Origin: Williamsia sp. DF01-3
GTDB lineage: Bacteria; Actinomycetota; Actinomycetes; Mycobacteriales; Mycobacteriaceae
NCBI RefSeq assembly: GCF_023051145.1
Contig: NZ_JALKFS010000005.1
Location: 3,055,733-3,119,732, forward strand
Direction: 5' to 3'
Length of the DNA stretch: 64,000 nt
The notes under the pieces were generated by a model. It made no database searches. It was not told where the DNA came from and saw only the letters and a program-made list of their open reading frames with translations. Shown piece by piece: positions 51,392 through 62,357 of this stretch. Position numbers and translations under genes: made by a program. The stretch's first letter is position 1; the number at the start of each line of letters is the position of its first letter.

Positions 51392-53977
51392 CTAATCGGC
51401 GAAGGCCACCTTCGCGAGTTCGGCAGTGTTGGTCAGCAAGGGATGGGTGGGCATCACTCGTACGGTGTATCCCACCGGTCCGGTCATCGGAAGCGGCACG
51501 GCGACCTCGAAGATCGTCGAATCGTCGGACAGATTGCCACCGGAGCTCACCGACATCGTCGTGGTGACAACCTCCGACAAGTTCTCCTCCTCATCGACCC
51601 GACCCACCACGGCCTGGACCAGCACCTGTTCCGGACTCAGACCGGCGAGGTCGACATGGGCGGTGATCGTCATGGTCGAGCCGAGCAGGGGAGTGTCGGG
51701 CAGACCGGCTGTGTCGACGTGGCGCACCCTCACCGAAGGCCAGGCCTCGTCCACCTGCGCCCGGAATCCGGACAGTTCGCGGGCCCCGGCGAAGTCGTTG
51801 TCCGACACCGCGTGGCCAGAGATGGCCGCCGGCGCGTAGAACTGCTCGGCGTAGTCGCGGACCATGCGCGAGGCCAGGACCTGTGGCCCCAGGGTATGCA
51901 ACGTGTGGCGAACCATCTCCACCCATCGGGTCGGAACCCCGTCTGGCCCCACGTCGTAGAACTTGGGCACCACCACGTTCTCGAGCAACTCGTACAGTGC
52001 GGCTGCCTCGAGATCGTCGCGCCGGACTTCGTCGGTGACGCCGTCCGCTGTCGGGATGGCCCATCCGTTCTCGTTGTCGGACATCTCATCCCACCATCCG
52101 TCGAGGATGGACAGGTTCAACCCACCGTTGAGTGCCGACTTCATGCCAGAGGTACCGCACGCCTCCATCGGCCGTAGCGGATTGTTCAGCCACACATCGC
52201 ATCCGCCGTACAGGTATCGAGCCATCGACATGTCGTAGTCAGGCAAGAACACGATCCGGTGCCGCACATCGTTGGCGTCGGCGAAGCGAACGATCTTCTG
52301 GATGAGTGCCTTGCCGCCTTCGTCGGCCGGATGGGCCTTGCCCGCCACCACCAGTTGCACCGGACGTTCTTTGTCGAGCAACAGCGCTTTGAGGCGATCG
52401 GTGTCGCGCAGCATCAGGGTGAGCCGCTTGTATGTCGCCGCCCGTCGGGCGAAACCGATGGTCAGCACTCGCGCGGAGAACACGCCGGCAGTCCAGCCCA
52501 GCTCGGCGGCCGAGTAGCCGCGCTCGAGGCCCGACTTGCGCAGGCGCCTGCGGACCTCGGCGATCAACTCGGTGCGCAGTTCATTTCTGGTCTTCCAGAT
52601 CTGCTCTGCCGGAACATCTTTCATCGCGGCAAGTGCGTCGATCTCGGTGAGACCGCCTGACTGGCCGTCAGTGGCCAATTCCGCCCAACGCCGCGACGAC
52701 CACGTGGGTGCGTGTACCCCGTTGGTCACCGATCCGATGGGTACCTGGGCCGCGTCGAAGCCTGGCCACAGTGGACCGAACATCTCGCGACTGACCGCCC
52801 CGTGGAGTTTGGACACACCGTTGGTGCGCTGGCCCAGCCGTAAACCCATGTGCGCCATGTTGAACACGGTCGGGTCTTTCTCCCGGCCGAGTTCGAGGAT
52901 CCTCGCCAGCTCGATCCCGGGCAGCAACGTCGACTGCCCGCCGTCGTCGCCGAAGTAGCGGCGCACCATGTCGATCGGGAACCGGTCGATTCCGGCCGGA
53001 ACCGGTGTGTGCGTGGTGAACACGGTCGATGCACGCACCGCGGTGAGGGCCGTGTCGAAGTCGAGCCCGGCGCCGGCCGGACCCACCAGCTCACGAATCC
53101 GCTCGGCGCCCAGGAAACCCGCGTGCCCCTCGTTCATGTGGAAGACGTCGGGGTCGGGCAGGGCGTTGATCCGGGTGTACTCCCGCACCGCGCGCACTCC
53201 ACCGACACCGGCAAGGATTTCCTGGTTGATCCGGTGTTCCTGATCGCCTCCGTAGAGCCGGTCGGTGATCATCCGGAGATCCGTGTCGTTGTCGGGGATG
53301 TCGGAATCCAGGAGCAGTAGGGGGATTCGACCCACGTCGGCAATCCAGACCTTGGCGTGCAACACGCGGTTGTCGGGCATCAGAACCCGCACCGTCACCG
53401 GATTGCCCTCGGCGTCGAGCACCGCTCGCACAGGCAGGCCTTGGGGATCGAGATTCGGGTAGCGCTCGGTCTGCCATCCGTCCGACGTCAGCGACTGACG
53501 GAAATATCCGTAGCGGTAGAGCAGTCCTACCCCGATCAGCGGCAAGCCCAGGTCAGAGGCGGCTTTGAGGTGGTCGCCCGCGAGGATGCCGAGACCACCG
53601 GAGTAGATCGGCAGCACTTCCGACACACCGAACTCCATCGAGAAGTAGGCGATCGAGCGAGGGAATCGATTGCCCGAGGCCACCTGCTCCTGGAACCAGC
53701 GAGGTCGGTTCAGATAGTTCTGCAGATCGGACGCCAAGTCGTCCAAGCGGCGAAGAAAACCGTCGTCGGCAGCAAGTGCGGACAGCCGCTGCGGTCCGAC
53801 ATCGGCCAGCAGCCGCACCGGATCCTTGCCGGTCGCCCACAGATCCGCATCGATCGATGCGAACAGATCTTGGGTGGCCGGGTGCCACGACCATCGAAGG
53901 TTGGTCGACAATTCGGCGAGGGCTGAAAGGGGCTCTGGGAGGTGGGCGCGGACGGTGAAGTGGCGCAGTGCTTTCAC
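51392..53977 (-). CDS. glgP: Alpha-glucan (glycogen) phosphorylase
   Basis: PLP enzyme that releases glucose-1-phosphate from alpha-1,4-glucans. It is an 861-residue protein. The N-terminal domain has an [29 protein letters not shown] block. The PLP Lys is in [12 protein letters not shown] (around residue 610), and [10 protein letters not shown] lies near the C-terminus. The frame stays open 861 bases further upstream, but that region is antisense to dop, so the GTG at 53977 is used. The family is that of M. tuberculosis Rv1328. Its place between arc and dop is unusual. Confidence 0.92.
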   Translation of the reverse strand: MKALRHFTVRAHLPEPLSALAELSTNLRWSWHPATQDLFASIDADLWATGKDPVRLLADVGPQRLSALAADDGFLRRLDDLASDLQNYLNRPRWFQEQVASGNRFPRSIAYFSMEFGVSEVLPIYSGGLGILAGDHLKAASDLGLPLIGVGLLYRYGYFRQSLTSDGWQTERYPNLDPQGLPVRAVLDAEGNPVTVRVLMPDNRVLHAKVWIADVGRIPLLLLDSDIPDNDTDLRMITDRLYGGDQEHRINQEILAGVGGVRAVREYTRINALPDPDVFHMNEGHAGFLGAERIRELVGPAGAGLDFDTALTAVRASTVFTTHTPVPAGIDRFPIDMVRRYFGDDGGQSTLLPGIELARILELGREKDPTVFNMAHMGLRLGQRTNGVSKLHGAVSREMFGPLWPGFDAAQVPIGSVTNGVHAPTWSSRRWAELATDGQSGGLTEIDALAAMKDVPAEQIWKTRNELRTELIAEVRRRLRKSGLERGYSAAELGWTAGVFSARVLTIGFARRAATYKRLTLMLRDTDRLKALLLDKERPVQLVVAGKAHPADEGGKALIQKIVRFADANDVRHRIVFLPDYDMSMARYLYGGCDVWLNNPLRPMEACGTSGMKSALNGGLNLSILDGWWDEMSDNENGWAIPTADGVTDEVRRDDLEAAALYELLENVVVPKFYDVGPDGVPTRWVEMVRHTLHTLGPQVLASRMVRDYAEQFYAPAAISGHAVSDNDFAGARELSGFRAQVDEAWPSVRVRHVDTAGLPDTPLLGSTMTITAHVDLAGLSPEQVLVQAVVGRVDEEENLSEVVTTTMSVSSGGNLSDDSTIFEVAVPLPMTGPVGYTVRVMPTHPLLTNTAELAKVAFAD

Positions 53978-54112
53978 CGAGCAAACCCTACCCACGCGAC
54001 AGCGGGTTCGCGACCCCCGAAAACTTGTGTACATCAGCTCGTCATCGGACGGCCGGACAATTCGGCGGGAGCGCTCGGCATGGGCCCTGCCACCCCCGGC
54101 TACGCTCGGGGA

Positions 54113-55612
54113 ATGCAGCGAATTATCGGAACCGAAGTCGAGTACGGAATCTCGGCTCCGAACGATCCCGGTGCCAACCCGATCATGACGTCGACGCAGG
54201 CGGTACTGGCCTATGCAGCGGCCGCCGGGGTGCCCCGCGCCAAGCGCACTCGCTGGGACTACGAGGTGGAGTCGCCGCTGCGCGATGCACGCGGCTTCGA
54301 CCTCGGTCGCAGTTCGGGCCCGGCACCCATCATCGACGCCGACGAGGTCGGCGCAGCGAACATGATCTTGACCAACGGCGCCCGGCTCTACGTCGACCAC
54401 GCCCATCCCGAGTACTCGGCGCCCGAGGTGACCGATCCACTCGACGCCGTCATCTGGGACAAGGCGGGGGAGCGCGTGATGGAAGCGGCAGCACGACATG
54501 TCGCGAGCGTTCCCGGGGCGCCGAAACTGCAGCTCTACAAGAACAACATCGACGGAAAAGGTGCCTCCTACGGCACCCATGAGAACTATCTGATGGCCCG
54601 GTCCACGCCCTTCACCTCGGTGATCACCGGACTCACCCCGTTCTTCGCATCCCGACAGGTGATCACCGGATCCGGCCGCGTCGGTATCGGTCAGTCCGGT
54701 GACGATGCCGGGTTCCAGCTGAGCCAGCGTGCCGACTACATCGAGGTCGAGGTGGGTCTGGAGACGACCCTCAAGCGCGGCATCATCAACACCCGCGACG
54801 AGCCGCACGCCGACCCCGAGCGTTATCGCCGGCTGCACGTCATCATCGGCGACGCCAACCTTGCCGAGACCGCGACGTACCTCAAGGTGGGCACTGCCTC
54901 ACTCGTGCTGGATCTGATCGAGGCCGGTGTCGAACTGGGTGACCTCGAACTGGCCCGCCCGGTCCACGCCGTACACGTCATCAGCCACGACCCCACGCTG
55001 CAGACCACGGTCGCGCTGGCCGATGGGCGAGAGATGACCGCGCTGGCGATCCAGCGGATCTATCACGAGCGCTGTGTCGCCTTCCACGACAAGAACAACA
55101 GCGATGACCTCAGGGCCAGGGACGTTCTCGACACGTGGGCCGACGTCCTGGACAAGCTCGAACGCGATCCGATGGAGTGCGCAAACCTGCTCGACTGGCC
55201 GGCGAAACTGCGCCTGCTGGAGGGCTTCCGCAACCGTGAGGGCCTGGCCTGGTCGGCACCCCGGTTGCAGCTGGTCGATCTGCAGTACTCCGACGTCCGT
55301 CTCGACAAAGGCCTGTACAACCGACTGGTGGCGCGCGGTTCGATGAAGCGGCTCACCACCGAGCAGCAGGTGATGGACGCCGTCGGCAATCCACCGGAGA
55401 ACACCCGCGCGTACTTCCGCGGTGAATGTCTCAGGCGGTTCGGCGCCGACATAGCCGCCGCCAGCTGGGATTCGGTCATCTTCGATCTGGGTGGCGAGTC
55501 CCTGGTCCGCATCCCGACCCTGGAGCCGCTGCGAGGCAGTCGCGCGCATGTCGGGGAACTGCTCGATTCGGTGAACTCAGCCGCCGAACTCGTGGATCAG
55601 CTCACGAATTGA
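54113..55612 (+). CDS. dop: Deamidase of Pup / depupylase
   Basis: Converts the C-terminal Gln of Pup to Glu and also removes Pup from substrates. It is a glutamine-synthetase-like ATP-binding fold of 499 residues. Family motifs are [11 protein letters not shown], the metal-site GTHENYL and the [19 protein letters not shown] block shared with PafA. The ATG follows GGGGA closely. The gene is divergent from glgP with a 135-base gap and precedes pup by 100 bases. Confidence 0.96.
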   Translation: MQRIIGTEVEYGISAPNDPGANPIMTSTQAVLAYAAAAGVPRAKRTRWDYEVESPLRDARGFDLGRSSGPAPIIDADEVGAANMILTNGARLYVDHAHPEYSAPEVTDPLDAVIWDKAGERVMEAAARHVASVPGAPKLQLYKNNIDGKGASYGTHENYLMARSTPFTSVITGLTPFFASRQVITGSGRVGIGQSGDDAGFQLSQRADYIEVEVGLETTLKRGIINTRDEPHADPERYRRLHVIIGDANLAETATYLKVGTASLVLDLIEAGVELGDLELARPVHAVHVISHDPTLQTTVALADGREMTALAIQRIYHERCVAFHDKNNSDDLRARDVLDTWADVLDKLERDPMECANLLDWPAKLRLLEGFRNREGLAWSAPRLQLVDLQYSDVRLDKGLYNRLVARGSMKRLTTEQQVMDAVGNPPENTRAYFRGECLRRFGADIAAASWDSVIFDLGGESLVRIPTLEPLRGSRAHVGELLDSVNSAAELVDQLTN

Positions 55613-55675
55613 GGATCTGGCACGACTCGTATATCCCGAGCGGTGTCGGCTTTGAACGGTAGTGTGAATATACGG

Positions 55676-55694
55676 ACGGCCCCGGCGGGGCCGT
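55676..55694 (+). promoter_or_regulatory. GC-rich hairpin in the dop-pup gap
   Basis: ACGGCCCC-GGC-GGGGCCGT is a perfect 8-bp stem. It stands about 20 bases before the pup ATG and just ahead of the GAAGGAGG ribosome site. There is no T-run, so it is unlikely to be a full terminator. It may tune pup expression relative to dop, or be an mRNA end stabiliser. A TTGAAC and AATATA lie just upstream as possible promoter parts with imperfect spacing. Confidence 0.45.
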
Positions 55695-55712
55695 GTTCTG
55701 AAGGAGGCAGCG

Positions 55713-55907
55713 ATGGCGCAGGAGCAAACCAAGCGTTCAGGCGGAAACGACGACGACAACGATGCCGGTTCGGATTCGGGTGCGGGTCAAGAGCGTCGCG
55801 AGAAGCTGGCCGACGACACCGACGACCTGCTCGACGAGATCGATGACGTGCTCGAGGAGAACGCCGAAGACTTTGTGCGCGCCTATGTCCAGAAGGGCGG
55901 CCAGTGA
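55713..55907 (+). CDS. pup: Prokaryotic ubiquitin-like protein Pup
   Basis: A 64-residue disordered protein that becomes conjugated to lysines of target proteins. It has an acidic helical core ([33 protein letters not shown] region) and ends in GGQ. The terminal Gln means it must be deamidated by Dop before PafA can use it. A strong GAAGGAGG site precedes the ATG. The stop overlaps the prcB GTG (GTGA). Confidence 0.97.
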   Translation: MAQEQTKRSGGNDDDNDAGSDSGAGQERREKLADDTDDLLDEIDDVLEENAEDFVRAYVQKGGQ

Positions 55908-56722
55908 CCGATCGAATCCAGTCACTTGGCCAGGACATCTCGTCGTTCTCCGACTACCTGCGTAACCACGCGCCAGACCTGTTGCCGGTCGATCGGTTTC
56001 CCGAGGGGGTAACTGCGAACATCCCGCACGGAACCACCATCGTCGCCATCGCGTATCCGGGTGGCGTGGTGTTGGCAGGCGACCGCCGAGCCACCGCGGG
56101 CAACATGATCGCCAGTCGCGACATGCGCAAGGTGTTCATCACCGACGACTACTCGGCGGCAGGCATCGCCGGCACAGCGGGTGTCGCCGTGGAGATGATC
56201 CGTCTTTTCGCCGTCGAACTCGAGCACTACGAGAAGATCGAGGGCGTCTCGCTCACCCTCGACGGCAAGGTCAATCGACTTGCCTCGATGGTCCGCTCCA
56301 ACCTCCAGGCGGCCATGGCCGGACTCGCAGCCATCCCTCTGCTCGTCGGTTACGACTCCGATGCGATCGACCCACAGCGGCCGGGTCGCATCTTCTCGTT
56401 CGACGTCGCAGGGGACCGCCACGAGGAACACGGCGGGTTCCAGGCGATCGGGTCGGGCTCGGTGTTCGCGAAGTCGGCCATCAAGAAGCTGTATCGACAT
56501 GACCTGACCGGTCCCCAAGCTCTCGAGATCGCTGTCGAATCGCTGTACGACGCTGCCGACGACGACTCCGCCACCGGTGGTCCCGACATGGTCCGGGGGC
56601 TGTACCCGACTGCCGCGGTGGTAACCGCCGAAGGAGCAGGTGAGGTGTCTGCCGCCCAGATCGAAGAGGCGGCGCGATCGGTGATCACCCGTCGCTCCGC
56701 CGTCGAAGGGACGCAGTCATGA
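55904..56722 (+). CDS. prcB: Proteasome beta subunit
   Basis: The catalytic subunit of the 20S core. A 43-residue propeptide ends in IPHG, and Thr44 (TTIVA) becomes the N-terminal nucleophile after autoprocessing. The catalytic Asp and Lys are in AGDRRATAG and MRKVF. The protein has 272 residues with a GTG start. It overlaps pup (GTGA) and prcA (ATGA), so pup-prcB-prcA are coupled. Confidence 0.96.
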   Translation: MTDRIQSLGQDISSFSDYLRNHAPDLLPVDRFPEGVTANIPHGTTIVAIAYPGGVVLAGDRRATAGNMIASRDMRKVFITDDYSAAGIAGTAGVAVEMIRLFAVELEHYEKIEGVSLTLDGKVNRLASMVRSNLQAAMAGLAAIPLLVGYDSDAIDPQRPGRIFSFDVAGDRHEEHGGFQAIGSGSVFAKSAIKKLYRHDLTGPQALEIAVESLYDAADDDSATGGPDMVRGLYPTAAVVTAEGAGEVSAAQIEEAARSVITRRSAVEGTQS

Positions 56723-57531
56723 CGTTCCCGTATTACGCCAGCGCCGAGCAGATCATGCGCGACCGGTCCGAACTGGCGCGCAAGGGTATTGCCCGGGGCC
56801 GCAGCGTCATCGCGTTGACCTACGCCGACGGAGTTCTCTTCGTCGCCGAGAACCCCTCGAACACACTGCGCAAGGTCAGCGAGATCTATGACCGCATCGG
56901 GTTTGCCGCGGTCGGCAAGTACAACGAGTTCGAGAGCCTGCGCAAGGCCGGCATCCAGCACGCCGACATGCGTGGGTACAACTACGACCGTGCCGACGTG
57001 AGTGGGTTGTCGCTCGCCAACGCTTACGCCAACACACTCGGTTCGGTGTTCACCGAGCAGCCGAAACCGTTTGAGGTCGAACTGTGTGTGGCCGAGGTGA
57101 GTCGGCCCGGGAAGCCGGGCCCGTCCCAGCTGTACCGGATCACCTATGACGGATCCATCGTCGACGAGACTCGGTTCCTGGTCATGGGTGGCGCCACCGA
57201 GGCGATCTCGGCGTCCATGAAGGACGCCTACGACGGGAATGCCGATCTACGAGGCGCGTTGGCTTCGGCGATCAAGGCGCTCGAAACCCCGCCTGCGCCC
57301 AACGGTTCGAGCTCCGGCTCGGGCTCGAGCACCACAGTCGCCGCCGAACCGCGCAAGCTCGAACCGGGCGACCTCGAGGTGGCAATTCTGGATCACGGAC
57401 GGCCTCGACGAGCGTTCCGACGGCTGACCGGAACCGCTTTGGTGGACCTGTTGCCAGAACGTCCTTCCACCGACTCCGATGGCGCCGACGGCGCGACCGG
57501 TGCCGGTGGCTCCAATGGAACCGAAAGCTGA
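56719..57531 (+). CDS. prcA: Proteasome alpha subunit
   Basis: The outer ring of the 20S core, which docks Arc. The N-terminal [27 protein letters not shown] is the gating segment. The 270 residues include a long Gly/Ser/Thr/Asp-rich C-terminal tail ([13 protein letters not shown]) that makes it longer than the 248-residue M. tuberculosis protein, as I recall. It overlaps prcB by four bases (ATGA). The tail is probably disordered. Confidence 0.95.
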   Translation: MTFPYYASAEQIMRDRSELARKGIARGRSVIALTYADGVLFVAENPSNTLRKVSEIYDRIGFAAVGKYNEFESLRKAGIQHADMRGYNYDRADVSGLSLANAYANTLGSVFTEQPKPFEVELCVAEVSRPGKPGPSQLYRITYDGSIVDETRFLVMGGATEAISASMKDAYDGNADLRGALASAIKALETPPAPNGSSSGSGSSTTVAAEPRKLEPGDLEVAILDHGRPRRAFRRLTGTALVDLLPERPSTDSDGADGATGAGGSNGTES

Positions 57532-57571
57532 ATCCGTACCCACTCGGACACTCGGCGGTAGGGTTGAAATC

Positions 57572-58930
57572 GTGCAGCGACGAATTATGGGTATCGAAAC
57601 CGAATTCGGTGTCACATGTACTTTTCATGGGCACCGCCGGCTCAGCCCCGATGAAGTCGCTCGGTATCTGTTCCGCCGAGTGGTGTCGTGGGGCCGTTCA
57701 TCGAACGTGTTCCTGCAGAACGGGGCACGGCTCTACCTCGACGTCGGTTCGCACCCCGAGTACGCCACTGCCGAGTGCGACAACCTGCAACAACTGATCG
57801 AGCACGACCGTGCGGGCGAACTCGTACTCGAAGACCTGCTCATCGACGCCGAACGTCGATTGGCCGACGAGGGTATCGGTGGGGACATCTACCTCTTCAA
57901 GAACAACACCGACTCCGCAGGCAACTCGTACGGTTGCCACGAGAACTACCTGGTGGTGCGTGCCGGTGAGTTCTCGAAGATCTCGGACGTCCTGCTCCCG
58001 TTCCTCGTCACCCGGCAATTGATCTGCGGCGCAGGCAAAGTCTTGCAAACGCCCAAGGCGGCCACATTCTGTCTGTCGCAGCGCGCCGAGCACATCTGGG
58101 AGGGCGTGTCATCGGCCACCACCCGCAGCCGGCCGATCATCAACACCCGCGACGAACCGCACGCCGACGCCGAGAAGTATCGCCGGCTGCATGTGATCGT
58201 CGGCGATTCGAACATGGCCGAGACCACGACGATGCTCAAAGTGGGGTCGGCGGCCCTGGTCCTCGAGATGATCGAGGCCGGCGTCGCCTTCCGTGACTTC
58301 GCCTTGGACAACCCGATTCGGGCGATTCGCGAGGTGTCCCACGACCTCACGGGGCGTCGCCCGGTTCGCCTGGCCGGCGGCCGCCAGGCCAGTGCCCTCG
58401 ACATCCAGCGGGAGTACCACGCGAGGGCCGTCGAGCACCTGCGCACCCGTAAGCCAGATCAGCAGATGACCCAGGTCGTCGACTTGTGGGGCCGGATGCT
58501 CGATGCGGTGGAGCAGCAGGACTACGCCAAGGTGGACACCGAGGTCGACTGGGTCATCAAACGCAAGCTGTTCCAGCGCTACCAGGACCGCTACTCGATG
58601 GATCTGTCCGATCCCAAGATCTCTCAGCTGGACCTGGCGTACCACGACATCAAACGAGGTCGCGGCGTCTTCGATCTGCTTCAGCGCAAGGGCCTGGCCG
58701 CGCGCGTCACCACCGACGAGGCCATCGCCGCGGCGGTGGACACACCGCCTCAGACCACGCGCGCCAAGCTTCGTGGCGACTTCATTGCGGCTGCGCAGAA
58801 GGCCGGCCGCGACTTCACCGTCGACTGGGTGCATCTGAAACTGAACGACCAAGCGCAGCGAACGGTGCTCTGCAAGGACCCGTTCCGCAATGTCGATGAG
58901 CGCGTCGATCGCCTGATTGCCTCCATGTAG
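57572..58930 (+). CDS. pafA: Pup-protein ligase
   Basis: ATP-dependent ligase that joins the Pup C-terminal Glu to a substrate Lys through an acyl-phosphate. It is a 452-residue protein paralogous to Dop. Motifs are [22 protein letters not shown] and [19 protein letters not shown]. The GTG at 57572 gives the length known for M. tuberculosis PafA. It lies 40 bases after prcA and 24 before pafB. Confidence 0.96.
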   Translation: MQRRIMGIETEFGVTCTFHGHRRLSPDEVARYLFRRVVSWGRSSNVFLQNGARLYLDVGSHPEYATAECDNLQQLIEHDRAGELVLEDLLIDAERRLADEGIGGDIYLFKNNTDSAGNSYGCHENYLVVRAGEFSKISDVLLPFLVTRQLICGAGKVLQTPKAATFCLSQRAEHIWEGVSSATTRSRPIINTRDEPHADAEKYRRLHVIVGDSNMAETTTMLKVGSAALVLEMIEAGVAFRDFALDNPIRAIREVSHDLTGRRPVRLAGGRQASALDIQREYHARAVEHLRTRKPDQQMTQVVDLWGRMLDAVEQQDYAKVDTEVDWVIKRKLFQRYQDRYSMDLSDPKISQLDLAYHDIKRGRGVFDLLQRKGLAARVTTDEAIAAAVDTPPQTTRAKLRGDFIAAAQKAGRDFTVDWVHLKLNDQAQRTVLCKDPFRNVDERVDRLIASM

Positions 58931-58954
58931 CGAGGCCGACACTAAGCTGTCCGG

Positions 58955-59950
58955 GTGGCGATCAATAAGGTTGAACGATTGATGAACCTGGTCATCTGTC
59001 TGCTGGCCACCCGGCAATACCTCTCGGCCGACCAGATCCGCAGTAGTGTCGCCGGATACCAGGACTCCAAATCCGATGAGGCATTCAATCGGATGTTCGA
59101 GCGGGACAAGACCGAATTGCGTGATCTCGGCATCCCGCTGGAGACGGGGCGCAGTTCTGGGTTCTCGCCGGTCGACGGTTACCGGATCAACCGCGAATCC
59201 TACGAGCTACCCGACATCGACCTCGACACCGATGAGGCCGCCGCTGTTGCGCTGGCCGCCGCGCTGTGGGACACCCCGGAGTTGGCGGCCACCAGCAACA
59301 GCGCTCTGATGAAGTTGCGGGCCGCAGGTGTGCAGATGGATTCCGAATCCGCGTTCGACGCCGGCGCCACGTCGATTCACTCGAGTGCCCCTCGCGGGAT
59401 CGGGTCGCCAGAAGTCCTCGGAACGTTGCTGGCCGCTCTCGAGGAGAGCCGGCCGGTGCGGTTCGAACATCGCTCATCGCGTACCGCGCCCTACGTCACC
59501 CGCACGGTTGAACCGTGGGGAGTGGTCACCCATCAAGGTCGGTGGTACCTCGTCGGCCATGACCGCGACCGCGGACAGACCCGCACGTTCCGGTTGACCC
59601 GTATCGCAACGGTCACCCCGTTCGGTAAGGCGGGCGACGTCGCCCGCCCCGGGGACGTGGACCTGCGGGCCATCGTGGGTGCGGCCGTCGACCGTTCGGG
59701 TCCTGCGGTCACCGCCCATGTGTGGGTCGCCGCGGACCGCGCTGCCGGGCTGCGGCGGATGGCCAAGGTCGAGGAGCCAGGCGATCACAACGGCCGACAG
59801 GGATCCGTCCTCCAGATCGAGATGAGGTCGGTGGACGGATTGACCCGCCAGGTTCTCGCAGCGGGAACCGACGCGGTGGTGATCGATCCCCCCGAACTAC
59901 GCAATACGGTGATCGACGGTCTGAAAAGCCTTGCGGGAGTGAGCTCATGA
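58955..59950 (+). CDS. pafB: PafB, WYL-domain transcriptional regulator
   Basis: The N-terminal winged helix (VERLMNLVICLLATRQYLSADQI) is followed by a WYL domain (VRFEHRSSRTAP, GRWYLVGHDRDRGQTRTFRL). PafB and PafC form a DNA-damage-responsive activator of a LexA-independent regulon in mycobacteria. It starts at a GTG, and the stop overlaps pafC (ATGA). Confidence 0.95.
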   Translation: MAINKVERLMNLVICLLATRQYLSADQIRSSVAGYQDSKSDEAFNRMFERDKTELRDLGIPLETGRSSGFSPVDGYRINRESYELPDIDLDTDEAAAVALAAALWDTPELAATSNSALMKLRAAGVQMDSESAFDAGATSIHSSAPRGIGSPEVLGTLLAALEESRPVRFEHRSSRTAPYVTRTVEPWGVVTHQGRWYLVGHDRDRGQTRTFRLTRIATVTPFGKAGDVARPGDVDLRAIVGAAVDRSGPAVTAHVWVAADRAAGLRRMAKVEEPGDHNGRQGSVLQIEMRSVDGLTRQVLAAGTDAVVIDPPELRNTVIDGLKSLAGVSS

Positions 59951-60912
59951 GCTCGGGGACCAGCCGGCTCACCCGCCTGCTCGTGATGGTGCCGTACTTC
60001 TTGGCAAACCCTGGGGTCAGCGCTGCAGAAGCGGCTCGTGACCTGGGTACGACGCCGAAGCAAGTGATGGACGACCTCAATCAACTGTGGATGTGCGGAC
60101 TGCCGGGGTATTCGCCCGGCGACCTCATCGACCTGTCGTTCACCGAGGACAGCGTCGAGGTGACCTTCTCAGCGGGCATCGACCGACCGCTCAAGCTCAC
60201 CGCCGCCGAAGCCGCACCTCTGCTGGTGGCCCTGCGCTCGCTGATCGACGCATCGGGCGTCGTGGATGCTGCTGCTGCGCGGCGGGCGATCGCGAAGATC
60301 GAGAATGCGATGGGTACCCCGATAGGGGAAGCCGTCACCGAGACACCCACCTCTGACTCCGATCCGGCGGAGTCACCTGCGGTGATCGCCGTGCGGGATG
60401 CAGTACGTCGGCGTCATGCCGTGCGGCTGCGGTACTACTCCGCATCCCGCGACGAGGTCACCGAGCGGGTCGTCGACCCCATCCGTATCCAGGCGGTGGA
60501 CGGTCGCGGATACCTCGAGGGCTGGTGCCGTTCCAGCGGGGGTATCCGGTTGTTCCGGTTCGACCGGATCGACGAGGCATCGGTACTCGACGAGGTGGCT
60601 CGGCCACCGGCGACCGCGGAGTCCGACCAGACGCTCGCGCTCTTCGAATCCGACCCCACGTTGCCGCAGGCGGTGATCGAGATCGATCCGGAGGTGGTCT
60701 GGGTTCTCGACTATTACCTCATCGAGCCGGTCGATCCTGACGGGATCGCCGGTTCGGATCAGCCGGTGCTGGCGACTATGACGTACGGGTCATCCGAATG
60801 GCTCACCCGGTTCGTTCTCGGTTTCGGTGGCAAGATCAAGGTGCTCAATGCCGACGAGATGGCCACGGACATCCAGGCCAGGGCAGCTGCAACGCTGGCG
60901 ATGTACAGCTGA
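59947..60912 (+). CDS. pafC: PafC, WYL-domain transcriptional regulator
   Basis: The 321-residue partner of PafB. It has an N-terminal helix-turn-helix ([28 protein letters not shown]) and a WYL core ([44 protein letters not shown]). The ATG overlaps the pafB stop, so the two are coexpressed. A longer upstream frame antisense to nothing known is dropped in favour of this start. Confidence 0.95.
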   Translation: MSSGTSRLTRLLVMVPYFLANPGVSAAEAARDLGTTPKQVMDDLNQLWMCGLPGYSPGDLIDLSFTEDSVEVTFSAGIDRPLKLTAAEAAPLLVALRSLIDASGVVDAAAARRAIAKIENAMGTPIGEAVTETPTSDSDPAESPAVIAVRDAVRRRHAVRLRYYSASRDEVTERVVDPIRIQAVDGRGYLEGWCRSSGGIRLFRFDRIDEASVLDEVARPPATAESDQTLALFESDPTLPQAVIEIDPEVVWVLDYYLIEPVDPDGIAGSDQPVLATMTYGSSEWLTRFVLGFGGKIKVLNADEMATDIQARAAATLAMYS

Positions 60913-61001
60913 GCAACAGCCAGGCGCCGGCACTCACACGTCGACTGCCCGGTTTCCGGGTAGCATCGCAGACATACTCGATTGGGAGAGGTAACCGCAC
61001 C

Positions 61002-61268
61002 ATGAACGCATTACAGCCTTGGCACATCATCCTGGTGGTGGTCGTTTTTCTGATCCTTTTCGGATCAAAGAAGCTTCCTGACGCCGCGCGCGGACTGGGC
61101 AGGTCGATGCGCATCTTCAAGAGTGAGGTCAAGGAGATGCAGAACGACGGCAAGTCGGACACGGAGACACCCCCGACGACCGCCGCGACCCCGGACCCAC
61201 GACAGATCACCACGGGAACGGACGCTGCTTCGGCCACCGGCACCGAATCCGAACGCAGATCTGCCTGA
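61002..61268 (+). CDS. tatA: Twin-arginine translocase subunit TatA
   Basis: An 88-residue protein. One N-terminal membrane helix ([20 protein letters not shown]) with an FGxKKLP hinge is followed by an amphipathic helix ([20 protein letters not shown]) and a Thr/Pro-rich tail. It forms the Tat pore. A GGGAGAGG site precedes the ATG. No tatB is visible nearby; in Actinobacteria it is usually elsewhere. Confidence 0.95.
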   Translation: MNALQPWHIILVVVVFLILFGSKKLPDAARGLGRSMRIFKSEVKEMQNDGKSDTETPPTTAATPDPRQITTGTDAASATGTESERRSA

Positions 61269-61385
61269 GCGTTTCCACCGCCGTACGGCCGGCACAGGAC
61301 GACGACCTCTTCATGGACCACACTGCGGACCGGAGAGGTCGCTTTCTGTTCGGCGCACCTCTCACTGACCTGAATAGTTCATACC

Positions 61386-62357
61386 GTGCGCATTCCTCTT
61401 GACCCTCGGCGCCGCAAGCGCAAGGTGAACCCCGACGGAACGATGTCGTTGGTGGATCACCTGCGTGAATTGCGGACCCGGCTGCTGATCTCGGTGGCCG
61501 CGATAGCACTCACCACGATCCTCGGTTTCGTGTGGTACTCCCATGGCTTCCTGGGTATCGACTCGCTCGGCGATCTCCTGCGGGAGCCCTATTGCAATCT
61601 GCCGGAATCGTCACGCGCCAACCTCACCGGCGACGATGCCTGCCGTCTTCTCGCGACCGGCCCGTTCGACCAGTTCATGCTGCGATTGAAGGTGGCGCTG
61701 ACTGCCGGGTTCGTGATGGCGTGCCCGATCTGGTTCTACCAACTGTGGGAGTTCATCACCCCGGGCATGCACGACAAGGAACGCAAGTACGCGGTCTCGT
61801 TCGTCAGCTGCGCGGCCCTGCTGTTCCTCGCCGGAACCGTGCTTGCCTATCTCGTCATGACCAAGGCGTTCGAGGTCCTGCTGACCATCGGTGACAACGT
61901 GCAGATCACAGCGCTCGCCGGCGACCAGTACTTCAACTTCCTGCTGCATCTGCTGATCATCTTCGGGGTGAGTTTTGAACTCCCGTTGCTGATCGTGGCC
62001 CTGAACATGATCGGCGTGCTCAGCTACGAGCGTCTCAAGGCCTGGCGTCGCGGACTGATCTTCGGCATGTTCGTGTTCGCCGCCTTCTTCACACCGGGGT
62101 CTGATCCGTTCACGATGCTCGCCTTGGCGGGCGCATTGACGATCCTGCTCGAGATGGCGATCCAGATCGCGCATCTGCACGACTACCGCAAGGCCAAACG
62201 TCAGGAAGCCGAATGGGGAGACGTCAGTGATGACGAGGCCTCACCGATCGGCGGCCCGACGGCATCGGTACCCGCTTCCGGCCCGGTCGAGCGCCCCGCG
62301 CCGGTGTCGACGGCCCCTTCGATGAGCGGAGCCGATCACTTCGATGACACTCTCTGA
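61386..62357 (+). CDS. tatC: Twin-arginine translocase subunit TatC
   Basis: A 323-residue six-helix membrane protein that recognises twin-arginine signals. The N-terminal [14 protein letters not shown] motif is intact. [20 protein letters not shown] and [16 protein letters not shown] are conserved core segments. The C-terminus is Pro/Ser-rich and extended. It starts at a GTG. It overlaps helY by 14 bases. Confidence 0.95.
   Translation: MRIPLDPRRRKRKVNPDGTMSLVDHLRELRTRLLISVAAIALTTILGFVWYSHGFLGIDSLGDLLREPYCNLPESSRANLTGDDACRLLATGPFDQFMLRLKVALTAGFVMACPIWFYQLWEFITPGMHDKERKYAVSFVSCAALLFLAGTVLAYLVMTKAFEVLLTIGDNVQITALAGDQYFNFLLHLLIIFGVSFELPLLIVALNMIGVLSYERLKAWRRGLIFGMFVFAAFFTPGSDPFTMLALAGALTILLEMAIQIAHLHDYRKAKRQEAEWGDVSDDEASPIGGPTASVPASGPVERPAPVSTAPSMSGADHFDDTL

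Noticed and set aside
53978-54838. N-terminal extension making glgP 1148 residues
   Set aside because: The extra sequence lies antisense to dop. Glycogen phosphorylase homology begins at [16 protein letters not shown], and a GTG at 53977 fits the family length.
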